A stretch of DNA of 5,551 nucleotides, from NCBI GenBank assembly GCA_949745755.1, contig CATJZL010000115.1, positions 1 through 5,551 of the forward strand, in the 5' to 3' direction. The position numbers and the translations under genes were made by a program. Below, in pieces: positions 1 to 5,431 of this stretch; positions within the stretch are counted from its first letter, which is position 1, and every line of letters begins with the position of its first letter. The stretch comes from UBA2730 sp022793235. GTDB taxonomy: Bacteria; Bacillota_I; Bacilli_A; RF39; UBA660. The notes under the pieces were generated by a model. The model was not told the DNA's origin, ran no database searches, and was given only the letters and a program-made list of their open reading frames with translations.

Positions 1-69
1 AAAAGATGACTCCAGTACAATACCGAAATCACCTTTTTGCATCCATTGCCTAATCTCTCTCTTTTTTAT
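1..69 (-). other. Short open frame running off the left edge, unassigned
   Basis: Read on the minus strand, a frame is open from just after a TGA at 72-70 to position 1. The only ATG in it is at 42-40, followed by residues MQKGDFGIVLESSF to the edge; the upstream part reads IKKREIRQW. No ribosome binding site is visible before the ATG. A second short frame (ATG TAC CCA ... TAA, about eight codons) lies just upstream in another phase. The stretch looks somewhat richer in GC than the membrane-protein gene beside it. It could be the start of a gene, a decayed fragment, or chance. I do not recognise a family and assign no function. Confidence 0.2.
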
Positions 70-102
70 TCAGTCCTTGACATTGGGTACATTTTATTTA
101 TT

Positions 103-600
103 CTATATATCTTTTTCTTCTTTTTTTGTGTTTTTCTTTTTCTCTTCTTTTATAGTGGCTTTTATATTTTCGCTTTTACCTTCATTTAGTTGTTTTTTGA
201 CATTTGATATGACACCACTTATACCTAGAGCTGTGAACACTACAGATATTGCAAAATCTTTAAATAGTGCAGTTTGAAAAGTCTCATTTTCGTATAATAC
301 TTTTAGATTTTCAAAATTACTTGGTAAGTTTTCTTTTGCAAGTAGTAATAATGGAATTACTACTAGTGTTGATATTGTTACACATAGTAGTGAGATTACA
401 ATTATGATTATTGGTAATTTTTTATCTACTTTTCCTTTAAATAATTGGTATCCCTTTAATACTCCCATTGCTATTAATATTGCAAGTAGTGATAATATCA
501 TTTCTCCATATACATACATTAGAATCCAAGGAATGGTTGCGATAATACCACCTATTACTCCTCCTAAGATTCCTTTTATGTAGCTTTTGTTTTCATTCAT
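103..600 (-). CDS. Small four-helix integral membrane protein, function unknown
   Basis: This is a 165-residue protein. The start is supported by an AAAGGAGT ribosome binding site at 614-607, six bases before the ATG. Four hydrophobic segments are visible: about residues 10-31 (glycine-rich, GGVIGGIIATIPW), 33-54 (ending in KGYQLFKGK), 62-88 and 112-133. A loop of about 25 residues separates the last two. The tail from about residue 134 is strongly charged, with Lys/Glu runs (KEEKKKNTKKEEK), and is probably cytoplasmic. The N-terminal pattern of a glycine-rich helix, IPW, a second helix and KGY resembles, from memory, small uncharacterised membrane proteins common in Firmicutes. No catalytic motif is seen. 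It is transcribed alone, divergent from the CYTH-tyrS operon. No clear terminator follows it before the left edge. That it is a real gene is well supported; its role is unknown. Confidence 0.85.
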   Translation of the reverse strand: MNENKSYIKGILGGVIGGIIATIPWILMYVYGEMILSLLAILIAMGVLKGYQLFKGKVDKKLPIIIIVISLLCVTISTLVVIPLLLLAKENLPSNFENLKVLYENETFQTALFKDFAISVVFTALGISGVISNVKKQLNEGKSENIKATIKEEKKKNTKKEEKDI

Positions 601-629
601 AAAAATACTCCTTTCTTCGTTAATTAAAT

Positions 630-658
630 ATTATATAACGTATTTTTGTGTTCGTCTA
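630..658 (-). promoter_or_regulatory. Predicted sigma-A promoter of the membrane-protein gene
   Basis: On the minus strand, a perfect -10 box TATAAT lies at 635-630. A -35 box TAGACG (four of six matches to TTGACA) lies at 658-653, with a 17-bp spacer. The predicted transcription start near 623 gives a leader of about 20 nt that contains the AAAGGAGT ribosome binding site. Confidence 0.6.
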
Positions 659-675
659 TAAATTTGTTTCAATTG

Positions 676-704
676 TTGCTTTTTTTCTTTTCTTTTGGTA
701 TATT
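676..704 (+). promoter_or_regulatory. Predicted promoter of the CYTH-tyrS operon
   Basis: TTGCTT at 676-681 and TATATT at 699-704 are separated by 17 bp. The -10 box is preceded by TG plus one base (696-698), an extended -10 element that can compensate for the weaker -35 box. The predicted start near 711 leaves a leader of only about 30 nt. That is far too short for a T-box riboswitch, which is common upstream of tyrS in Firmicutes. The promoter does not overlap the divergent one at 630-658; the two are about 18 bp apart. Confidence 0.55.
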
Positions 705-728
705 TTAAATGTATTTCTTTGTTTTTTT

Positions 729-736
729 GGAGGTGA
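729..736 (+). promoter_or_regulatory. Ribosome binding site that fixes the CYTH start
   Basis: GGAGGTGA, a near-perfect Shine-Dalgarno sequence, ends five bases before the ATG at 742. It lies downstream of an in-frame ATG at 709 that would add eleven residues (MYFFVFLEVKF). That upstream ATG lies at or before the predicted transcription start and has no ribosome binding site, so 742 is the real start. The CYTH family also normally begins within a few residues of the ExExK strand. Confidence 0.85.
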
Positions 737-741
737 AGTTT

Positions 742-1287
742 ATGCATATTGAATTTGAAGTTCGTATATTAGAAATTGATTATGATGATATTATCAGGCG
801 ACTTGATGGTATTGGTGCTAAGTTTGAATGGGATTTAATACAAAAACGTTATACTTATGATTTTAAACCAAGGGATAGTAAACGTTGGATTAGACTTCGT
901 ACAAATGGGAAGACGACTACTCTTACTTTTAAAAATATAATTAAATCGGCAATAGATGGAACTGAAGAGGAAGAAATAGAAGTTAGTGATTTTGATGTTT
1001 GTCATTCTATGCTTTCAAAACTTGGTTATGAGCCGAAAGCTTTTCAAGAGAATAGACGGATTCAATATAATTATAAAGGTGTTGAAATAGATATTGATTT
1101 TTGGCCTTTTATTCCTACTTATTTGGAGATAGAGGGTAGAAGTGAAGAAGAAGTTTATGAAGTTGTTAGGGCTCTTGGATTTAGTGAAAGTGATGTTACA
1201 GCATTAGATGTAGATTCTATATATAAACATTATGGTTATAATTTGGATGATGTTTTTGAGCTTAAGTTAGAGGAGGAACGTAAATGA
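742..1287 (+). CDS. CYTH-domain protein (adenylate cyclase CyaB / thiamine triphosphatase superfamily)
   Basis: This 181-residue protein is about the size of a single CYTH domain, a metal-dependent tunnel fold that binds organic or inorganic triphosphates. Visible signature elements are: the first strand E4-F-E6-V-R8 (the family motif ExExK, here with Arg for Lys); the RWIRLR strand with R51 and R53; TLTFK with K64; acidic E75-E80 (EEEEIE); R105-R106; D117-I-D119 followed by WPFIP; and YLEIEG with E129 and E131. The charged tunnel residues look complete. Members include class IV adenylate cyclases, thiamine triphosphatases and inorganic triphosphatases. Sequence alone does not separate these, so substrate is unassigned; triphosphate hydrolysis is the safest guess. 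It is the first gene of the operon and its TGA stop overlaps the tyrS ATG (ATGA), which suggests translational coupling. Family confidence is high, exact activity low. Confidence 0.88.
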   Translation: MHIEFEVRILEIDYDDIIRRLDGIGAKFEWDLIQKRYTYDFKPRDSKRWIRLRTNGKTTTLTFKNIIKSAIDGTEEEEIEVSDFDVCHSMLSKLGYEPKAFQENRRIQYNYKGVEIDIDFWPFIPTYLEIEGRSEEEVYEVVRALGFSESDVTALDVDSIYKHYGYNLDDVFELKLEEERK

Positions 1288-2516
1288 CATTATATGAAGA
1301 TTTAAAATATAGAGGTTTGATTAAGGATGAAGCTGGAGAGGATTTAGAGAAAAAGTTAAATCAAGGGGGTCTTACCTTTTATATTGGTGCTGATCCTTCA
1401 GCTGAGAGTTTACATATTGGTCAGTTTCCTACTTTTTTGGTTGCTGAAAGACTAAGAAGGGCTGGGCATAAGGCTATTATTTTAGTTGGTGGTGCTACAG
1501 GTCGTGTAGGGGATCCTAGAGGTACTAAGGAAAGAGAAAAGTCTGATGTAAAAGTGGTTGAACGAAATTTTGAGAAAATAAAGTTGCAAATGAAGAAATT
1601 GTTTGGAGAGGATACATTAGTTGTTAATAATTATGATTGGTTTAAGGAATATAATTTTATTGATTTCTTAAGAGATGTAGGTAAATACGTTAATGTTTCT
1701 TATATGATTAATAAGGATTTGGTTAAAAGGCAAATGGAGTCTGGAATTAGTTATGCAGAGTTTTCTTATATGTTGATACAAGGATATGATTTTAAGTATT
1801 TACATGATCATTATGGAGTTTCTTTGCAATTTGGTGGTTCTGATCAATGGGGAAATTTAACAACAGGGATTGAGTTAATCCGAAAATTGAATAATGAAGA
1901 GGTATATGCTTTTTCTTGTCCTTTGACCTTGGATGCTTCTGGAAAAAAGATTGGTAAAAGTGAAGGTAATGCTTTATGGTTAGATAAAGAAAAGACTTCT
2001 AGTTATGAATTATATCAATATATTATTAATTTTGAGGATATTATGATGGAGAAGTATTTGAAAGTCTATACGTTTTTAACTAAGGAAGAGATAGAAAAAA
2101 TTTTGGAAGAGCATACTAAAAATCCTGAAGTTCGAATTGCTCAAAAGACTTTGGCTCGTGAAGTTATCACGTATTTACATGGAGAATCTGAATATGAACA
2201 GGCTGTTAAAATTAGTGAGGCTTTGTTTAATGGTAATATCAAGACTTTGAATGCAGAACAAATAGAAATTGCTTTTAAAGGTGTTCCTTCTTATGAAATC
2301 GATCAGGATGTACTACTTTTGGACTTGTTAGTTGATTCTTCTATATGTAAAAGTAAGAGAGAGGCTCGAGAATTTATAGGGAATCGTTCTATTTCAGTAA
2401 ATGGTGATGTTTGTGACCAAATGGATGCCTTTATTCAGAGAGTGAATGCTATTGACAATCAATATATAGTGATTCGTAGAGGTAAAAAGAAGTATTATAT
2501 TATTAAGTTTGTTTAG
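1284..2516 (+). CDS. tyrS: Tyrosyl-tRNA synthetase (TyrS)
   Basis: This class I synthetase attaches tyrosine to tRNA-Tyr in the cytoplasm. Its 410 residues compare with about 420 for bacterial TyrRS. The Rossmann catalytic domain carries the HIGH-type motif H44-I-G-Q47 after YIGADPSAESL, and the KMSKS-type motif K222-I-G-K-S226. Tyrosine-binding residues known from the Geobacillus stearothermophilus enzyme appear conserved: Y33, D77, Y162, Q166, D169 and Q188 (in GGSDQWGN, 184-191). The C-terminus (about 340-408) is an S4 RNA-binding domain containing SKREAREFI and ISVNGD, the part that contacts tRNA. The start has an AGAGGAGG ribosome binding site at 1269-1276, seven bases upstream and inside the CYTH gene, which it overlaps by four bases. 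There is no T-box leader, so control probably comes from the operon promoter near 676-704. In Bacillus, tyrS and rpsD are neighbours; here they lie close together with two genes between. Confidence 0.97.
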   Translation: MTLYEDLKYRGLIKDEAGEDLEKKLNQGGLTFYIGADPSAESLHIGQFPTFLVAERLRRAGHKAIILVGGATGRVGDPRGTKEREKSDVKVVERNFEKIKLQMKKLFGEDTLVVNNYDWFKEYNFIDFLRDVGKYVNVSYMINKDLVKRQMESGISYAEFSYMLIQGYDFKYLHDHYGVSLQFGGSDQWGNLTTGIELIRKLNNEEVYAFSCPLTLDASGKKIGKSEGNALWLDKEKTSSYELYQYIINFEDIMMEKYLKVYTFLTKEEIEKILEEHTKNPEVRIAQKTLAREVITYLHGESEYEQAVKISEALFNGNIKTLNAEQIEIAFKGVPSYEIDQDVLLLDLLVDSSICKSKREAREFIGNRSISVNGDVCDQMDAFIQRVNAIDNQYIVIRRGKKKYYIIKFV

Positions 2517-2531
2517 AGAAAGAAGTTATAT

Positions 2532-3779
2532 ATGAAGACAAAAGATAAAAATATGGAAAAAAAGAGTTCTAAAAAAGTTATGCTTGTTGTAAAAGTGGCA
2601 TTGGTTATATGCTTATTTGTGCTTATAATAGACATTTTCTTTGTTTTATATACAAAAAATAAGCAAGATTCTAAGAAAACTTTTTTTGAAAGTTTAAATT
2701 CTTATGTTTTGATGGATCAGTCTTATTATGGTGTTGGTAGTAGTAATATGGATGATAATGGTTATGAGAAGGCTACCTTATATAAGTATGATTCTAATTA
2801 TAAGTTATTATGGGAAAAACGTTTTAAATCAAAATATAATAGTACCTTTTATAATATAGTGGAAGATGGAGATTTTTTACTTGCTGTTGGAAGTTATGAA
2901 AAAACAAAAGAAGAAAATGAAGAGAAATTAAGAACGGCTGTTTTAGTAAAATATAATAAAGATGGTGAAGTATTATTTAAAAAGGATTTGCAAATTCTTG
3001 GTAATTCTAAGTTTGTTAATTTATTGGTACTGGATGATGGTTATGTTGTTGTGGGGCAAAGTATTTATGCTAATAATGTTTTAGGAAATGATGATAGTGG
3101 TGGTGCTATTATTATAAAATACGATAAAGATGGAAAGGAAATTTGGAGACAGAATACAGGCGGTAATAAATCTGGCTTATTCAATAGCGTTATTCAGGAT
3201 GGAGATTATTTATATGCTGTTGGAAAGGATGCTACTCGTTATGGTATGATTGCAAAATATACTTTAGATGGTGAAAAGGAAAAGGCAGTTAGTTATGCTA
3301 AGACAGATACTATTGGATTTTCTAATATTGTAAAGTTTGGGGATCAATTTATATGTGTCGGTGCTAAAAAAATCAAAGAAGATGATGAATATGATCATGA
3401 TATTGATGGATTGTTAGTTGCTTATAATAGTAATTTGGAAAAGACTAATGAAGTTACATATAAAGATACAAAAAAGGGTCTTGAGCGATTTAATGATATT
3501 ATTGTGGATAAGGATAATTTGATTGTTGTAGGACACGAGGCGGTTGTGGATAAAGAAAATTCTACTTCAAAAGAATATGTTTATAATTATAGGAGTTTTA
3601 TTTTGAAGTTTGATTCAAGTTTGAAAAAGAAAGAGGAAATTATTTATAAGGAAAATTTAGATGACTATTTCACAGATATAAAACTTGTTAAAGGAAAATA
3701 TCTTGTTAGTGGTTATAAAAAATATAAATTTAATAAATATAAAACTTTCTTTGTTCATTATTCTAGGGATTTTAAATAA
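2532..3779 (+). CDS. Membrane-anchored extracellular protein with seven repeats, probable beta-propeller
   Basis: This 415-residue protein has a Lys-rich N-terminus and one hydrophobic segment at about 16-40, without a clear cleavage site, so it is probably anchored with the rest outside the cell. The remainder consists of seven repeats of about 46-60 residues. Each has a V-G or S-G turn (Gly at 69, 120, 175, 231, 277, 334 and 394) followed by a K/A/H-Y/F-D/N/T/S strand (85, 140, 196, 242, 297, 359 and 409). In the clearest copies this continues as KYDKDGKEIW. The pattern matches beta-propeller blades of the general PQQ/WD-like sort. The last repeat lacks its final strand; residues near 49-56 could supply it and close the ring. 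No catalytic residues are recognised, so a binding or sensing role is an inference. The start follows tyrS by 15 bases with only a weak purine-rich site (GAGAAAGAAG, 2515-2524), so it may depend on coupling to upstream translation. It overlaps the next gene by one base. Confidence 0.85.
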   Translation: MKTKDKNMEKKSSKKVMLVVKVALVICLFVLIIDIFFVLYTKNKQDSKKTFFESLNSYVLMDQSYYGVGSSNMDDNGYEKATLYKYDSNYKLLWEKRFKSKYNSTFYNIVEDGDFLLAVGSYEKTKEENEEKLRTAVLVKYNKDGEVLFKKDLQILGNSKFVNLLVLDDGYVVVGQSIYANNVLGNDDSGGAIIIKYDKDGKEIWRQNTGGNKSGLFNSVIQDGDYLYAVGKDATRYGMIAKYTLDGEKEKAVSYAKTDTIGFSNIVKFGDQFICVGAKKIKEDDEYDHDIDGLLVAYNSNLEKTNEVTYKDTKKGLERFNDIIVDKDNLIVVGHEAVVDKENSTSKEYVYNYRSFILKFDSSLKKKEEIIYKENLDDYFTDIKLVKGKYLVSGYKKYKFNKYKTFFVHYSRDFK

Positions 3780-4318
3780 TGCTTACGATTTGTTTGGTTC
3801 GTCATGGGGAGACTGATTATAACAAGAGAGGTCTTGTTCAGGGGAGAGTAAATGTTATTCTTAATCATAATGGCAGAAGTCAGGCTTTTCTTTTGAGAGA
3901 GAAAATAAAAGAAGAAAAATTTGATGTATGTTTTTCTTCGCCTTTGATTCGTGCTATGCAAACATCTATGATATTGGTAGGAGATCGTACTTTAATTTGT
4001 AAAGATGATCGATTAATTGATCGTTGTCAGGGAATATTTGAAGGTCAGTCCTCTAAGGATTACGACACTTCTCTTTTTTGGAATTATGATTTGAATTCTG
4101 ATTTAGATGGTGTTGAAAAGGTACAGGATGTCTTTTCTCGAGTTCGTGGGTTTCTTTCGTATCTTAAGGATAATTATAATAATAAGAAAATTTTAATTGT
4201 TTCCCATGGTGCTATTATACGAGCTTTATATCATATTTTACATGAAACAGATTTAAGTGGTGATTTACTTATCTTTATGTTTGATAATTGTTATTATGAA
4301 AAGTTTATTTTAAAATAA
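3779..4318 (+). CDS. Histidine phosphatase family protein (phosphoglycerate mutase-like)
   Basis: This is a 179-residue cytoplasmic phosphatase of branch 1 of the histidine phosphatase superfamily. The N-terminal signature LVRHGETDYN contains R8 and the phospho-accepting H9. Q21-G22 follows, then R58 in SSPLIRAMQT, and the second catalytic histidine H143 in SHGAIIRAL. These make up the phosphate pocket. The general-acid Glu, expected in the L-x-E-x-x-x-G stretch, appears to be Asp81 (RLIDRCQGIFEG, 78-89), which is unusual. Family members act on sugar phosphates, nucleotides or other phosphomonoesters, and true mutases are longer, so this is most likely a phosphatase of unknown substrate. The start overlaps the previous stop as TAATG, with only a weak TAGGGA upstream (3763-3768), so it probably depends on termination-reinitiation. 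It is the last gene of the operon and its stop abuts the terminator hairpin. Confidence 0.93.
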   Translation: MLTICLVRHGETDYNKRGLVQGRVNVILNHNGRSQAFLLREKIKEEKFDVCFSSPLIRAMQTSMILVGDRTLICKDDRLIDRCQGIFEGQSSKDYDTSLFWNYDLNSDLDGVEKVQDVFSRVRGFLSYLKDNYNNKKILIVSHGAIIRALYHILHETDLSGDLLIFMFDNCYYEKFILK

Positions 4319-4319
4319 A

Positions 4320-4344
4320 AAAAATTCGGTTTTTCCGAATTTTT
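4320..4344. terminator. Bidirectional intrinsic terminator between the operon and rpsD
   Basis: A 10-bp stem (4320-4329 pairing with 4335-4344, core ATTCGG/CCGAAT) encloses a TTTTT loop. An A run precedes it and T-rich sequence follows, so the transcript ends in a U tract in either direction. The histidine phosphatase stop (4316-4318) lies just before the stem. The rpsD stop (TAA read at 4345-4343) overlaps the opposite stem end. One hairpin therefore serves both convergent transcripts. Confidence 0.88.
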
Positions 4345-4945
4345 ATTTATTATAGAACTCAACAATCAATGATTCATTTATATCCATATTTAATTCGTTA
4401 CGCTCTGGATATCTAACATATGTACCACTTAGTTTATTTTCATCAAATGTAATATATTCAACGCGTTTTGTTGTTTTTTCTAAAGCTTCTTTCATTGATT
4501 TATGTTCTTTTGAACTTTCTTTTATAGCAATTACATCTCCAGGTTTACATCTGTAAGATGGAATGTCTACTTTTTTACCATTTACTGTTAGATGTCCATG
4601 GTTTACAAGCTGTCTTGCTCCACGTCTTGTTGTTGAGAATCCCATACGATAAGCAATATTATCTAGACGAGATTCTAATAATTTTAAGAAATTTTCACCA
4701 TGAATTCCACTCATTTTTCCAGCTTCGTTGAATGTTTTGCGGAATTGTTTTTCATTTAATCCATACATAAAACGAACTTTTTGTTTTTCTTTTAATTGTG
4801 TTCCATAATCTGAAAGTTTTCCTTTTCTTGCATTTCCATGTTGTCCAGGTCCATAAGGGCGACGTGCTAATTCCTTTCCTGTTTCAGTAATCGAAAATCC
4901 TACACGACGAGCTTTTTTGTAGTTTGGTCCAGTATATCTTGACAT
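4343..4945 (-). CDS. rpsD: Small-subunit ribosomal protein uS4 (RpsD)
   Basis: This primary 16S rRNA-binding protein nucleates assembly of the 30S body and takes part in decoding fidelity. Its length of 200 residues is typical. The N-terminus MSRYTGPNYKKARR and the segment RRPYGPGQHG (29-37) are characteristic. The S4 RNA-binding domain is at about 92-155 (ESRLDNIAYRMG, ARQLVNHGH, VNGKKVDIPS, PGDVI), and the C-terminus ends SLIVEFYNK. No cysteine cluster is present near the N-terminus (the only Cys is 133), so this is the zinc-free form. The start has AAAGGAG at 4958-4952, six bases upstream. It is transcribed alone from a consensus promoter at 5130-5102 through a structured leader, and ends in the shared terminator. 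Confidence 0.98.
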   Translation of the reverse strand: MSRYTGPNYKKARRVGFSITETGKELARRPYGPGQHGNARKGKLSDYGTQLKEKQKVRFMYGLNEKQFRKTFNEAGKMSGIHGENFLKLLESRLDNIAYRMGFSTTRRGARQLVNHGHLTVNGKKVDIPSYRCKPGDVIAIKESSKEHKSMKEALEKTTKRVEYITFDENKLSGTYVRYPERNELNMDINESLIVEFYNK

Positions 4946-5095
4946 AATAGTCTCCTTTCTAAATACATCTTCCTTTATAAGCTTTCAGCCATATCTTAGG
5001 GAGTTTTACTTCATTTTTCGCCTAACAGCAAAGGTTACTTGATATTTTGTAAAACACTTTAAAATATTCTAAAAGTGCTGTTAAAGTGAATATGC
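4946..5095 (-). promoter_or_regulatory. rpsD 5' leader RNA, candidate S4 autoregulatory element
   Basis: The predicted transcription start near 5095 gives a leader of about 150 nt with no convincing gene inside. Complementary segments are visible. CACTTTAA (5088-5081) pairs perfectly with TTAAAGTG (5062-5055), leaving an 18-nt loop. CAGCA in that loop (5080-5076) pairs with TGCTG (5030-5026), which would form a pseudoknot. Alternatively, TAACAGCA (5083-5076) pairs over eight bases with TGCTGTTA (5030-5023), which excludes the full first stem. A second CACTTT copy (5077-5072) can also pair with AAAGTG. S4 is known to repress its own mRNA in Bacillus through a structured leader and in E. coli through a pseudoknot, so an autogenous switch is likely. 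I cannot match it base by base to the known leader family. Confidence 0.65.
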
Positions 5096-5101
5096 GAGTT
5101 T

Positions 5102-5130
5102 ATTATATAAAATATTTTGTTGTCTGTCAA
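5102..5130 (-). promoter_or_regulatory. Consensus sigma-A promoter of rpsD
   Basis: TTGACA at 5130-5125 and TATAAT at 5107-5102, with a 17-bp spacer, form a perfect consensus promoter on the minus strand, as expected for a highly expressed ribosomal protein gene. The likely start is G at 5095. The -35 box contains the TGA stop codon (5129-5127) of the upstream XRE gene, so the two genes abut completely. Confidence 0.88.
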
Positions 5131-5348
5131 TATTTTGGATAGGGTTCTTTTTGATTCGTTCTTTCTAAAATGTAGTCAGTTGATACTTGATAGTAATTGG
5201 CTAGAGTATTTAGTAAATCTATGGGTAAGGTTCTTTTTCCTATTTCATATAATCCGTATACTTGTCTTTTTATTTGTAGTATTTCTGCTATATCTTTTTG
5301 TAGTAAGTCTTTATCTTCTCTTAAATCTCTTAATCTTTTTAAGTACAT
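5127..5348 (-). CDS. Small XRE-family (Cro/CI-type) DNA-binding repressor
   Basis: At 73 residues this is essentially a lone helix-turn-helix domain. Helix 1 is at about 3-12 (LKRLRDLRED), helix 2 at 16-24 (LQKDIAEIL), and the recognition helix at about 27-35 (KRQVYGLYE). GKRTLPIDLLNTLANYY and the family-typical V-S-x-D-Y-I-L-x-R-T (55-64) follow. The tail (NQKEPYPKY) is too short for a separate sensor domain, so it probably acts as a dimer without a ligand-binding module. The start is supported by TGAGGTGA at 5360-5353, four bases before the ATG. It is divergent from the exported-protein gene at 5472, with three palindromes between them, making it the likely regulator of that gene and perhaps of itself. 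Its own promoter is not obvious. No terminator separates it from rpsD, so its transcript may read through into rpsD. Confidence 0.92.
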   Translation of the reverse strand: MYLKRLRDLREDKDLLQKDIAEILQIKRQVYGLYEIGKRTLPIDLLNTLANYYQVSTDYILERTNQKEPYPKY

Positions 5349-5375
5349 ATTTTCACCTCAATAAAATTTTCTCAT

Positions 5376-5391
5376 GCAATCATTAAATTGC
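5376..5391. promoter_or_regulatory. Operator-like palindrome 1 (upstream of the -35 box)
   Basis: GCAAT CATTAA ATTGC is a perfect 5-bp inverted repeat with a 6-bp centre. It ends one base before the TTGACA -35 box of the plus-strand gene. It is also close to the XRE start, so repressor bound here could block either direction. Confidence 0.75.
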
Positions 5392-5392
5392 A

Positions 5393-5421
5393 TTGACAAG
5401 CAATTATTTGATTGCTAGAAT
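5393..5421 (+). promoter_or_regulatory. Strong promoter of the right-edge exported-protein gene
   Basis: A perfect -35 box TTGACA (5393-5398) and a -10 box TAGAAT (5416-5421, five of six matches) are separated by 17 bp. The predicted start near 5428 gives a leader of about 44 nt. Palindrome 2 fills 16 of the 17 spacer bases. A promoter this close to consensus would be very active unless repressed, which fits operator control. Confidence 0.83.
5400..5415. promoter_or_regulatory. Operator-like palindrome 2 (in the -35/-10 spacer)
   Basis: GCAAT TATTTG ATTGC is a perfect inverted repeat, extended to AGCAAT/ATTGCT by one more base pair. It lies exactly between the -35 and -10 boxes, the classic position for blocking RNA polymerase. 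It shares both half-sites with palindrome 1; the centres are 24 bp apart. Confidence 0.82.
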
Positions 5422-5431
5422 ATTGTTATAG

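Noticed and set aside
66..102. Programmed frameshift site of an IS3-type transposase (A-run near 61-70, minus strand)
   Set aside because: A stop codon precedes the A-rich stretch in the upstream frame, so slippage there could not join the two frames. No transposase motif is visible.
77..277. Plus-strand open frame of 66 codons
   Set aside because: It lies antisense over the C-terminal part of the membrane-protein gene, is rich in Phe and Ser as expected from an AT-rich antisense strand, and has no ribosome binding site.
709..741. Earlier in-frame ATG for the CYTH gene
   Set aside because: It has no ribosome binding site, lies at or before the predicted transcription start, and would place eleven hydrophobic residues before the family's normal start. 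GGAGGTGA directly precedes 742.
601..741. T-box riboswitch upstream of the tyrS operon
   Set aside because: The whole divergent intergenic region is about 140 bases, the predicted leader is about 30 nt, and there is no leader hairpin or terminator-like stem before 742.
3758..3961. Minus-strand open frame of 67 codons
   Set aside because: It is antisense to the start of the histidine phosphatase, whose catalytic motifs prove the plus frame. There is no ribosome binding site or family resemblance.
742..5348. Mycoplasma-type genetic code (UGA = Trp), suggested by the AT-rich composition
   Set aside because: TGA ends the CYTH gene exactly at its overlap with tyrS, and ends the XRE gene at a sensible family length. 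Tryptophan is TGG throughout.
5117..5386. Plus-strand open frame of 89 codons, very hydrophobic
   Set aside because: It covers the XRE gene on the opposite strand, which has a clear domain and ribosome binding site. The Leu/Phe/Val-rich translation is typical of an antisense shadow.
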